Origin: UMGS1696 sp964430105
GTDB lineage: Bacteria; Bacillota; Clostridia; Oscillospirales; CAG-272
Assembly: GCA_964430105.1 (NCBI GenBank)
Contig: CAYSEF010000060.1
Coordinates: forward strand, 1 to 6,701
Direction of reading: 5' to 3'
Length of the DNA: 6,701 bases
The position numbers and the translations under genes were made by a program. Shown here one piece after another: positions 1-5,217 of the stretch; within the stretch, counting starts at the first letter, position 1; each line of letters starts with the position of its first letter. The notes beneath the pieces are model-generated. The model was not told where the DNA came from. It was given only the letters and a program-made list of their open reading frames with translations, and made no database searches.

Positions 1-804
1 ATCCGGACTTATAGCACCATTTGGCATTAGTCCGTACAATATAACACCTGCACGCACTGCGTCAAAATATGCTTCCGGCAAGCCGAGTATCGCAGCACTG
101 TTAGCGGCGTGTTTGATACCGACGTTCACTCCTGCCGATTCGAGAGCCTCCACCACAGCTTTATATCTGTTTAACTGCATGGCGGTATGTCCTTCAAAGG
201 TGCCATCAGGTACGCCCTGCATTATTCTTCTGTCGAGAAGCTCATCATCTGCACAGGAGAAATGCGTAAATATTCCTTCAAGCGAGAGATTTTCGTCCTT
301 TGACAGCTCGATTATTTCATTGACAGTTTCAGCCTGTCTGGCAGAATCAGCTGCGAATCCGACTCTGTTCATGCCGGTATCAAGCTTTACATGGACTCGC
401 AGACGATATTTCGTATGATTTTCTTCATTATATATATATACAGCCCGAGAAAGACGTTTTGCATCGTCAGCCGACACTACTGTACAGATAATATCGTCCT
501 CAAGCATAAAGCCGACATTTTCGGGATCGATATGCCCAAGGATAAGGATATCAGGCTTTCTTCCGCTTTGAAGTTCGACTCCCCGAAGCTCGTCAGCCTC
601 CTCCTCAGACGATACAGCAAAAAAATCGCATCCCGCATCGCCAAGCAATTTCGCAACAGTATCTACGCCATGCCCGTAAGCATCCGCCTTGACAACGGAA
701 ATCACCTTTGGAACAGCATCGACCTTACCGACTATATCCTTTATTTTATTAAAATTCTGCACAAGTGCGCTACTGTCAATATACGCTGTATTTTTATGTT
801 TCAT
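1..804 (-). CDS. alr: Alanine racemase, N-terminal 268 residues (3' end outside window)
   Basis: This PLP-dependent enzyme interconverts L- and D-alanine in the cytoplasm and supplies D-Ala for peptidoglycan. The N-terminal signature VVKADAYGHG places the PLP-binding Lys at residue 39. The segment VHVKLDTGMNRVGF carries Lys140 and Arg147, which match the carbamylated Lys129 and PLP-contacting Arg136 of the Geobacillus enzyme. FTHFSCAD (179-186), KHAANSAA (231-238) and RAGVILYGLMP (251-261) are further family blocks. Family members have about 370-390 residues, so roughly 110 C-terminal residues, including the beta domain with the second catalytic Tyr, lie beyond position 1. The start is the only suitable ATG, with a weak AAAGG at 816-820. 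The gene lies 20 bp after the lipoprotein gene and is probably co-transcribed with it. A stretch of about 12-15 residues around 188-205 looks longer than in the Bacillus enzymes. The family call is very secure. Confidence 0.97.
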   Translation of the reverse strand, partial: MKHKNTAYIDSSALVQNFNKIKDIVGKVDAVPKVISVVKADAYGHGVDTVAKLLGDAGCDFFAVSSEEEADELRGVELQSGRKPDILILGHIDPENVGFMLEDDIICTVVSADDAKRLSRAVYIYNEENHTKYRLRVHVKLDTGMNRVGFAADSARQAETVNEIIELSKDENLSLEGIFTHFSCADDELLDRRIMQGVPDGTFEGHTAMQLNRYKAVVEALESAGVNVGIKHAANSAAILGLPEAYFDAVRAGVILYGLMPNGAISPD

Positions 805-824
805 CGTTATTTTTGCCTTTGAAT

Positions 825-1358
825 TTAGTTGATGTCATTGTTATCTGTTGTCGTATTTATAACGACATAGTTTTCCACCGTGATAATTCTTGACTCGTCA
901 TTTTTTGTTTTGCACTCAACTGCACAGGGAAGCATATTACTGTCAAGATAAAGCACTCCATACGGTGTTGTGACTATAGTTTTTTCGCCATCAGAGCTTC
1001 GTGAAGCATCTATCGGCTCATCAAGCGGAGCAAAAAGTGTCGCTATCACATCACTAAGACCTTCTGCCGCCTTTTCGGTAAGTGGTATCGAGCAGTCACC
1101 CGACCTAACAACACATGAATTCTCGCTTATCTCGACCATCAAGCCTGCCGATCTTTGAGGCTCACGCAAGGTCAATACGGTACGATTTGCATATCGTGAG
1201 CCGTCACACACGACATCGCCATACACCGATGGAAACGTCAAGGTAAAATCGGCATCGGCATAACGATAATCGGTCATTTTGCCTGTTTTATCAGCACAGC
1301 AGCCGAAAAGCGAAAATGTTACTGCAATTACCGTAAAAAATTTCCCGTAAAGTGTCAT
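825..1358 (-). CDS. Small lipoprotein upstream of alr, family not recognised (possible LolA/GerS/YdcC-like)
   Basis: The predicted product is a 177-residue exported lipoprotein. From the preferred start it begins MTLYGKFF, followed by a short hydrophobic segment and a lipobox L-F-G-C with the lipidated Cys at residue 20. The mature part is probably anchored to the outer face of the membrane. It has alternating beta-type segments and ends in a pattern (TPYGVLYLDSNMLPCAVE, then VENYVV) that resembles the last strands of LolA-like lipoproteins; this is a visual impression only. An ATG four codons upstream (1368-1370) keeps the frame but has no ribosome binding site. The ATG at 1356-1358 has GGAG six bases upstream, so I chose it. 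The position directly before alr matches ydcC-alrA in Bacillus and gerS-alr2 in C. difficile, but this protein is shorter than YdcC and I see no decisive motif. The gene is real; its function is unknown. Confidence 0.88.
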   Translation of the reverse strand: MTLYGKFFTVIAVTFSLFGCCADKTGKMTDYRYADADFTLTFPSVYGDVVCDGSRYANRTVLTLREPQRSAGLMVEISENSCVVRSGDCSIPLTEKAAEGLSDVIATLFAPLDEPIDASRSSDGEKTIVTTPYGVLYLDSNMLPCAVECKTKNDESRIITVENYVVINTTTDNNDIN

Positions 1359-1370
1359 ATACCGCTCCAT
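1356..1370 (-). promoter_or_regulatory. Ribosome binding site that decides the lipoprotein start
   Basis: Reading the minus strand, GGAG (1365-1368) lies six bases before the ATG at 1356-1358. The same GGAG overlaps the upstream in-frame ATG (1368-1370), which itself has no purine-rich sequence at a useful distance. This favours the inner start and a 177-residue product over a 181-residue one. Confidence 0.7.
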
Positions 1371-1424
1371 AGATCAATTTTCAGCCAACGATAGTTGACG
1401 ATAAATCATATGCAGCGGTATATG
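1356..1424 (-). promoter_or_regulatory. Inverted repeat able to mask the lipoprotein start codon (possible structured 5' leader)
   Basis: AGCGGTATATG (forward 1414-1424) and CATATACCGCT (1356-1366) are a perfect 11-bp inverted repeat separated by 47 bases. In minus-strand RNA the upstream arm would pair with the segment holding the last two bases of the GGAG ribosome binding site and the whole ATG of the lipoprotein gene. Between the arms sits a second small hairpin, GUCAAC-UAUC-GUUGGC (1384-1399), six pairs with one G-U. A nested structure that closes over a start codon could modulate translation. No known riboswitch or leader family is recognised, so the regulatory role is inference. Confidence 0.4.
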
Positions 1425-1453
1425 AAAATATGTACGATATTATTGATTATCAA
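1425..1453 (-). promoter_or_regulatory. Possible internal promoter before the lipoprotein-alr pair
   Basis: On the minus strand TTGATA (1448-1453) is followed after exactly 17 bases by TATTTT (1425-1430). The -35 is close to consensus; the -10 matches four of six positions. The -35 overlaps the stop codon of the upstream membrane-protein gene. Transcription would begin near 1418, inside the upstream arm of the inverted repeat at 1414-1424. The 91-bp gap between the two genes leaves room for a promoter, but read-through from 2038-2066 is equally possible. Confidence 0.3.
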
Positions 1454-1455
1454 TA
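1441..1455. repeat. Perfect 15-bp palindrome over the stop codon of the two-TM gene
   Basis: TATTGAT-T-ATCAATA has two perfect 7-bp arms around one central base. It covers the TGA stop of the 1450-1989 gene and overlaps the possible -35 at 1448-1453. It is AT-only apart from two G-C pairs and has no following T run, so it is not an intrinsic terminator. A protein-binding site is possible; chance in AT-rich DNA is also possible. Confidence 0.35.
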
Positions 1456-1989
1456 GCGAACTGTTGTAACAACGGTACCCTTTGAATTGTAGAATTTCAT
1501 TACCTTGAGCATTTTATTGATAGCTTCAAAGTAAACTACAGTAGACTTGCCATCCTTTTCAAGACGAGCAAAGTAGGAATCGGGACTCTTGCGTGAGCCT
1601 CTGTGATCGTAAATAACGTCAGCCTTTTCCCACTGATCCTTGTATTCGTCATTCATAGGTGCGATGATAGTGAATTCGGAAACGAGGTTTTCAAAAACAA
1701 CAGTGCCTTTACCGGAGCCGTTGAGTTCCTGTATCTTAAGCTTTGCGTTTACAACTTCGTATTTGCGTTCTTCTTTAACAAGACGCCATGTAAACCAAAC
1801 GAGAGCAACGAGAAGTACGAACAGAACGCCTCCCCATACTGCTGCCGCACCCTGTGTAAGTGAAATAAGCACGACGATAAGCGCAAGTGCTATAACATAG
1901 ACAGAAATCAGCATGATACGCTTTTTCAAATTCTTGCCTTCAGGTTTTTTCTCTACGGTATATTCCGCATAGTTAATTGATTCATCCAT
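1450..1989 (-). CDS. Two-TM membrane protein of unknown function, 179 aa
   Basis: I do not firmly recognise this protein. It starts with a charged cytoplasmic-type segment (MDESINYAEYTVEKKPEG) followed by a Lys-rich patch. Two hydrophobic spans follow at about residues 25-45 and 51-71, separated by a very short loop, so both termini probably face the same side, likely the cytoplasm. The C-terminal ~105 residues are soluble and look mostly beta-stranded, with a final strand-rich stretch ending VVTTVRY. The outline fits small Clostridia families such as DUF6106, but that is from memory and unverified. The ATG at 1987-1989 is chosen because GAGGAGG (2000-2006) lies ten bases upstream; an in-frame ATG eleven codons earlier (2020-2022) has no such site. 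A strong promoter and the preceding terminator make it the first gene of the unit that continues to the lipoprotein and alr. Confidence 0.85.
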   Translation of the reverse strand: MDESINYAEYTVEKKPEGKNLKKRIMLISVYVIALALIVVLISLTQGAAAVWGGVLFVLLVALVWFTWRLVKEERKYEVVNAKLKIQELNGSGKGTVVFENLVSEFTIIAPMNDEYKDQWEKADVIYDHRGSRKSPDSYFARLEKDGKSTVVYFEAINKMLKVMKFYNSKGTVVTTVRY

Positions 1990-1999
1990 TGTGAATAAG

Positions 2000-2006
2000 C
2001 CTCCTC
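2000..2006 (-). promoter_or_regulatory. Ribosome binding site of the two-TM protein
   Basis: The minus strand reads GAGGAGG ten bases before the ATG at 1987-1989. It is the strongest match to the anti-Shine-Dalgarno on the minus strand here and fixes the start at 1989 rather than at the in-frame ATG at 2020-2022, which lies upstream of it. Confidence 0.8.
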
Positions 2007-2037
2007 TTGATTTTTTGCACAAAACTGCATTATTGTT

Positions 2038-2066
2038 AGTTTACCATAGAATTTAAAAAATTGCAA
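2038..2066 (-). promoter_or_regulatory. Sigma-A-type promoter with extended -10, for the two-TM/lipoprotein/alr unit
   Basis: On the minus strand TTGCAA (2061-2066) is followed after 17 bases by TAAACT (2038-2043). The -10 is preceded by TGG, giving the extended -10 form TGnTAAACT. The start point would be near 2031, leaving a leader of about 40 bases. The promoter lies just downstream of the terminator of the preceding permease gene, which supports independent transcription of this unit. Confidence 0.7.
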
Positions 2067-2077
2067 TAGTTGTACAT

Positions 2078-2109
2078 AAAAAAGTGCAAAAACCACATTT
2101 TTATTGCAC
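2078..2109 (-). terminator. Intrinsic terminator after the AEC permease gene
   Basis: The minus strand reads GTGCAA...TTGCAC (forward 2104-2109 and 2084-2089). The stem extends inward by two more A-T pairs after one mismatch, encloses a loop of about eight bases, and is followed at once by six T residues (2078-2083). It sits 17 bases past the permease stop codon at 2126. The stem is AT-rich and of modest strength, but the position and T run are right. Confidence 0.65.
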
Positions 2110-2125
2110 AACTGGTCACATACTC

Positions 2126-3067
2126 TCACCTGAGAGAGCACAATGTCTGAGCAAGAGTTACCATCGGCAATATCGTTACAACGCAGAATATCGTTGACGA
2201 GCCGACAAGCTCTGCCGCATAGCCGGGTGATATACGATACATTTCACCAAACATCGTTACAACAGCCGGACAGGGCATTGATGCCATTATCGAGCCAAAG
2301 ACAACCATATAATCAGGCAGACCGAGCAGCCACAGTACAAGCGTTACGGCAAGAGGCATAACGATGAGCTTTACTGCACACACACGATACACATTCTTAT
2401 TTGTAAGCATTTTTTTAAGACTGCGACGTGCAATATTCGCACCTGAAATGATTATTGATATCGGTGTACATATTCCGGCAAGATATCCCGAAAGTCTTGT
2501 TGCGAAATCAGGCAACGGAATATGCGACACGAACAGCAAAAATCCGATAAGGCAGGGTATAGTACCGAAATTGAACAGTATCTTTTTCGGAGTTATCTTT
2601 ATATCCTCTCGACCTCTCGCAAGGATTAACACGCCCCAGGTCCAAACGAAAAGATGGAACGAAACGATATAAAATGCGCCATAGAACAGACCCTCTGCAC
2701 CGTACAAGGCTTCAACGATGGGAAATCCGATAAATCCGCAGTTTGCCAAAAACATTGCGTATTCCGAGAGCTTTTTTTCATCGAAATCCTTTATTCCTCG
2801 AGAGCAAAGGAAGGCTATCACTGCCATAAAAGTATGCATACAAAGTCCGAGCGCAAGTATTTTCAGACCTGTATAAAGGTTTTCGCGTGAATATTCCTGT
2901 GAAATAAGCGAATTGATGATAAGAAACGGCTGTCCTATCTTCATTATAAGTGTTGACAAGCGTTCGGTCGATACTGCGTCTACAATATTAAGCTTTCCTG
3001 CAATCCAACCGATGAGCAGCAGTAGTCCGAGTGTTGCTATTGTTGATACAAGTGATGATATCTGCAT
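2126..3067 (-). CDS. AEC (auxin efflux carrier)-family permease
   Basis: This integral membrane carrier belongs to the AEC family, whose bacterial members include malate and malonate transporters; the substrate here cannot be read from sequence. The 313 residues match the usual family length of about 300-320. I see about ten hydrophobic spans, near residues 6-24, 38-57, 67-88, 105-124, 130-150, 165-182, 192-211, 228-248, 255-272 and 287-307. The fourth span carries the typical block FLANCGFIGFPIVEALYG (106-123), with the Asn and Gly-x-x-Gly-x-Pro expected of the family. A cytoplasmic-type basic loop (ARRSLKKMLTNKN) divides the two halves. AGAGG (3073-3077) lies five bases before the ATG. Only 11 bp separate it from the stop of the amidase gene, so the two are almost certainly co-transcribed; a terminator follows the gene. 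Family call secure, function open. Confidence 0.93.
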   Translation of the reverse strand: MQISSLVSTIATLGLLLLIGWIAGKLNIVDAVSTERLSTLIMKIGQPFLIINSLISQEYSRENLYTGLKILALGLCMHTFMAVIAFLCSRGIKDFDEKKLSEYAMFLANCGFIGFPIVEALYGAEGLFYGAFYIVSFHLFVWTWGVLILARGREDIKITPKKILFNFGTIPCLIGFLLFVSHIPLPDFATRLSGYLAGICTPISIIISGANIARRSLKKMLTNKNVYRVCAVKLIVMPLAVTLVLWLLGLPDYMVVFGSIMASMPCPAVVTMFGEMYRISPGYAAELVGSSTIFCVVTILPMVTLAQTLCSLR

Positions 3068-3078
3068 TATTACCTCTG

Positions 3079-4929
3079 TTATTTCTTTAATGTTGTTTCT
3101 TTTTTATAGTTGTGCTTTTCGGTTTCAGTGTCACCGTAGAATTGTCGTCTGCGTTCTTCTTCATCCTTTTTACGCTTGTGATTTTTATAGAAAAGAAGTC
3201 CTGCAACAGCAAATTGCACTATGACCAGCGCAAGAATTATAATTGCGATAGGCTGACTGAGCAGTTCAGTGAAGGTCATTTTGTTATTCTCACCGACTTC
3301 CTCAAAGCCACAGGTCTTGCATATTCTTACACCGTCTTTTTCTTCAAATGAATGTTCAAGCAAGGGGCGATTTTCCGTAATCACTTTCCCGCACACTGAG
3401 CATTTTCCTTTGTAGAATCCCGCAGAAGTACAGGTAGACTGTACGTCCATCTGCTTGACGTAATCGTGTCCGAGTGCTTCTATCGCAGTTTTCTTGACAT
3501 ATCCACAGAGCGTACAGGTTTCTGTTTCAGCTCCGTTTTCATCGCAGGTCGGAGAAATTACTTCCTTATTATATTGATGCTCACACAAGGCTACCTCTTC
3601 GGTTTTTTCCTTTCCGCAAATCTGGCAGGTGTATTTTCTGTAGCCTTCTTCATTCGGTGAGGAGGGAACATACTCCGTTTCATTCCAATCGTGACCCTTT
3701 GCAGTGGTTATCTCCTCATAGGAATCAGAGCATACTGTACAAGTGTAAACTATTCTTCCGTCGTTTTCGCAATCCTCAATGACAGTATCGGTAACACTGT
3801 ACGAATGAGGCTCACCCTCACGAAGCTCAATGATCTCGTCACTGCAATTTGCACATTTCTGCACAAAACGTCCGTCAACGCCATGTCCACTCGGTGTATC
3901 CTCGATCACTGCATAATTATGACCGGTCGCAGGAAGATTTTCCGTATACGAATGCACATCGCAAAAATAGCCTTTGTCATTCAAATTGTAGGATATCTGA
4001 CAGACAAATTCTTTATATCCATCAGCTTCACAAGAATTTGCCTTTGATGCAGACTGTCTCCAATAATGTCCGTCAGGCGCAGGGGAGAGTGCTTCTGTAC
4101 CCGTTTTCATTCCGCAAATCGTGCATCTGTGTGACTTAGTTCCCGTCAAAGTGCAGTTTGAAGGGAAATCCACAGTTTTTTCAGTGAAATTATGCGTATG
4201 TCCCGTGAAATAATCAATTATCGCTTCAGCCTCGGCTTTTGCTATTGCTCGCAAATTTTCATCCTTCTCAATAACCGACGCATCGTTTGCATTTGACAAA
4301 TATCCATGCTCTACAATTATCGACGGAATACCAAATTTTGAAGCCCATGTATTTATAGAATAGTAATCGCTTTTCTTTCCGAGCTGCCATGCACCGGGCA
4401 TATCCCATTGCAGATCACTGTTCCAATAATACACGCCAAGCGAATCGCCTGTATCTTCGACATAGTCTATCTTTCCACGCCCTATCGGCACAGCATCGGA
4501 TATCTTGTCAAGTATCTTTCCAGCAAGCACACCGGCATCAAATTTATCGATAACCGAGCAATACGCCATATTTCCTTGCACATAGGTTGCGGTATTGCTG
4601 TTGCAGTGCAGTGAAATCAGCACATCCGCATTATTTTCAAGTGCAACCATTGCACGAGGCAGAAATTTGAGATATGTATCGTCAGTGCGTGTCATCACTA
4701 CTGTGAAACGGTCATCTGCCGACAGCTCCTCGGAAAGGTATTTTGCAATTATCAGATTGTATTCTTTTTCAGTCCTCACACCTGTATCGGTTCCACCGTC
4801 GTGTCCACCGTGTCCGGCATCAAGCACAACAACGATAGGTTCATCTGCCGCAAAAACCGGCAAAGAAAAGCAGAGGAGAGTGTATACTATAGTAATAAAA
4901 ATCAGAAAAAAACGCGTATTCCTGCGCAT
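3079..4929 (-). CDS. Secreted, membrane-anchored N-acetylmuramoyl-L-alanine amidase (Amidase_3) with eight Cys-x-x-Cys repeats
   Basis: The predicted zinc amidase cleaves the bond between MurNAc and L-Ala of peptidoglycan, outside the membrane. Residues 1-28 are a signal peptide (basic MRRN, hydrophobic core, VFA-A cleavage site). The catalytic domain spans about 31-242. His40 (LDAGHGG), Glu54 (TEKEYNL) and His108 (SLHCNSN) are the expected zinc ligands, and Glu207 (VEHGYLSN) the catalytic Glu, so it should be active. The His108-Glu207 gap of 99 residues is longer than the roughly 60 in compact members such as CwlC. Residues 244-545 hold eight repeats of about 38 residues with Gly-His and Cys-x-x-Cys(-Gly) marks. 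A hydrophobic span (560-581) follows, then a Lys/Arg/Glu-rich tail, probably cytoplasmic. GGAG (4941-4944) lies eleven bases before the ATG. The gene is first in a unit with the AEC permease. Substrate and timing (growth, division, spore) are unknown. Confidence 0.95.
   Translation of the reverse strand: MRRNTRFFLIFITIVYTLLCFSLPVFAADEPIVVVLDAGHGGHDGGTDTGVRTEKEYNLIIAKYLSEELSADDRFTVVMTRTDDTYLKFLPRAMVALENNADVLISLHCNSNTATYVQGNMAYCSVIDKFDAGVLAGKILDKISDAVPIGRGKIDYVEDTGDSLGVYYWNSDLQWDMPGAWQLGKKSDYYSINTWASKFGIPSIIVEHGYLSNANDASVIEKDENLRAIAKAEAEAIIDYFTGHTHNFTEKTVDFPSNCTLTGTKSHRCTICGMKTGTEALSPAPDGHYWRQSASKANSCEADGYKEFVCQISYNLNDKGYFCDVHSYTENLPATGHNYAVIEDTPSGHGVDGRFVQKCANCSDEIIELREGEPHSYSVTDTVIEDCENDGRIVYTCTVCSDSYEEITTAKGHDWNETEYVPSSPNEEGYRKYTCQICGKEKTEEVALCEHQYNKEVISPTCDENGAETETCTLCGYVKKTAIEALGHDYVKQMDVQSTCTSAGFYKGKCSVCGKVITENRPLLEHSFEEKDGVRICKTCGFEEVGENNKMTFTELLSQPIAIIILALVIVQFAVAGLLFYKNHKRKKDEEERRRQFYGDTETEKHNYKKETTLKK
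3295..4200 (-). repeat. Region coding eight tandem Cys-x-x-Cys / Gly-His protein repeats
   Basis: Within the amidase, residues 244-545 form eight units on the plan Gly-His-x-Tyr/Trp, then a Cys, Gly-Tyr/Phe, Cys-x-x-Cys-Gly and a spacer ending Ala-Leu. The Cys-x-x-Cys pairs are at residues 269/272, 359/362, 397/400, 435/438, 472/475, 510/513 and 537/540. Unit 2 is degenerate: its second Cys is replaced (Cys310-Gln-Ile-Ser) and a longer loop brings Cys323. Unit 8 is shortened. One His plus two or three Cys per unit could bind zinc or form disulphides. The DNA is divergent between units, so this is an old protein repeat, not a recent DNA expansion. Confidence 0.88.
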
Positions 4930-4964
4930 ATATCAAAAATCTCCATAAAAATTTGTCAATATAT

Positions 4965-4993
4965 ATTATACGACAGGGAATGATGAATTGCAA
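4965..4993 (-). promoter_or_regulatory. Sigma-A promoter for the amidase-permease unit
   Basis: On the minus strand TTGCAA (4988-4993) is followed after 17 bases by a perfect TATAAT (4965-4970). Transcription would start near 4958, giving a leader of about 30 bases. The same TTGCAA-17-base layout appears at the other main minus-strand promoter (2038-2066). Confidence 0.75.
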
Positions 4994-5104
4994 GAATAAA
5001 CAGTCGATTTTTGTACCTAAAATAGGAAAAAAATACTCCATTTTCGGGGCTTGTGTTTATATATTTTTTCCGCAAATTTCTACCATTTATTTCTTGAAAA
5101 TATC

Positions 5105-5132
5105 TTGACATTCTTTAATATTGTGATATAAT
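5105..5132 (+). promoter_or_regulatory. Near-perfect sigma-A promoter for the solute-binding lipoprotein
   Basis: TTGACA (5105-5110) is a perfect -35, followed after 16 bases by a perfect TATAAT (5127-5132) that is also preceded by TGA, the extended -10 form. The start would be near 5139, leaving a leader of about 79 bases that is AT-rich and shows no clear hairpin or operator. The space between this promoter and the divergent minus-strand one (about 4994-5104) holds only AT-rich DNA with A and T runs. Strong basal expression is expected unless a repressor acts. Confidence 0.85.
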
Positions 5133-5206
5133 CAACATATAAATGAATAATAAATCACGCGGATGTATAAAAAGCAACAAATTTAAGTTATCTAATTTTC
5201 CTTTAC

Positions 5207-5212
5207 AGGAGG
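5207..5212 (+). promoter_or_regulatory. Consensus ribosome binding site of the solute-binding lipoprotein
   Basis: AGGAGG lies five bases before the ATG at 5218-5220. It is a perfect match at a workable distance and fixes the start of the plus-strand gene. Confidence 0.9.
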
Positions 5213-5217
5213 CAAAT

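Noticed and set aside
113..822. Plus-strand open frames opposite alanine racemase
   Set aside because: They lie antisense to a clearly conserved alr reading frame, have no ribosome binding site and give unconvincing protein sequence.
1368..1370. Upstream ATG as start of the lipoprotein gene
   Set aside because: No Shine-Dalgarno precedes it, and it is immediately followed by the GGAG that serves the ATG at 1356-1358.
2123..2136. CTCTCA-CC-TGAGAG inverted repeat at the permease stop codon
   Set aside because: The two-base spacer is too tight and no T run follows in the minus direction. The hairpin with a T run at 2078-2109 is the better terminator.
1953..2141. Minus-strand open frame of 62 residues across the terminator-promoter junction
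   Set aside because: It overlaps the terminator, the promoter and the start of the two-TM gene in another frame, with no ribosome binding site and a random-looking product.
3295..4200. Possible CRISPR or DNA tandem array
   Set aside because: The repetition exists at protein level only; the DNA units differ in length and sequence and lie inside one continuous reading frame.
5012..5033. CCTA-AAA-TAGG flanked by T and A runs in the divergent region
   Set aside because: The four-pair stem is too short, no gene ends here, and neither strand gives a stable hairpin with a T tract.
4841..5041. Minus-strand open frame of 66 residues over the amidase start
   Set aside because: It runs through the amidase promoter and signal peptide in another frame; no ribosome binding site.
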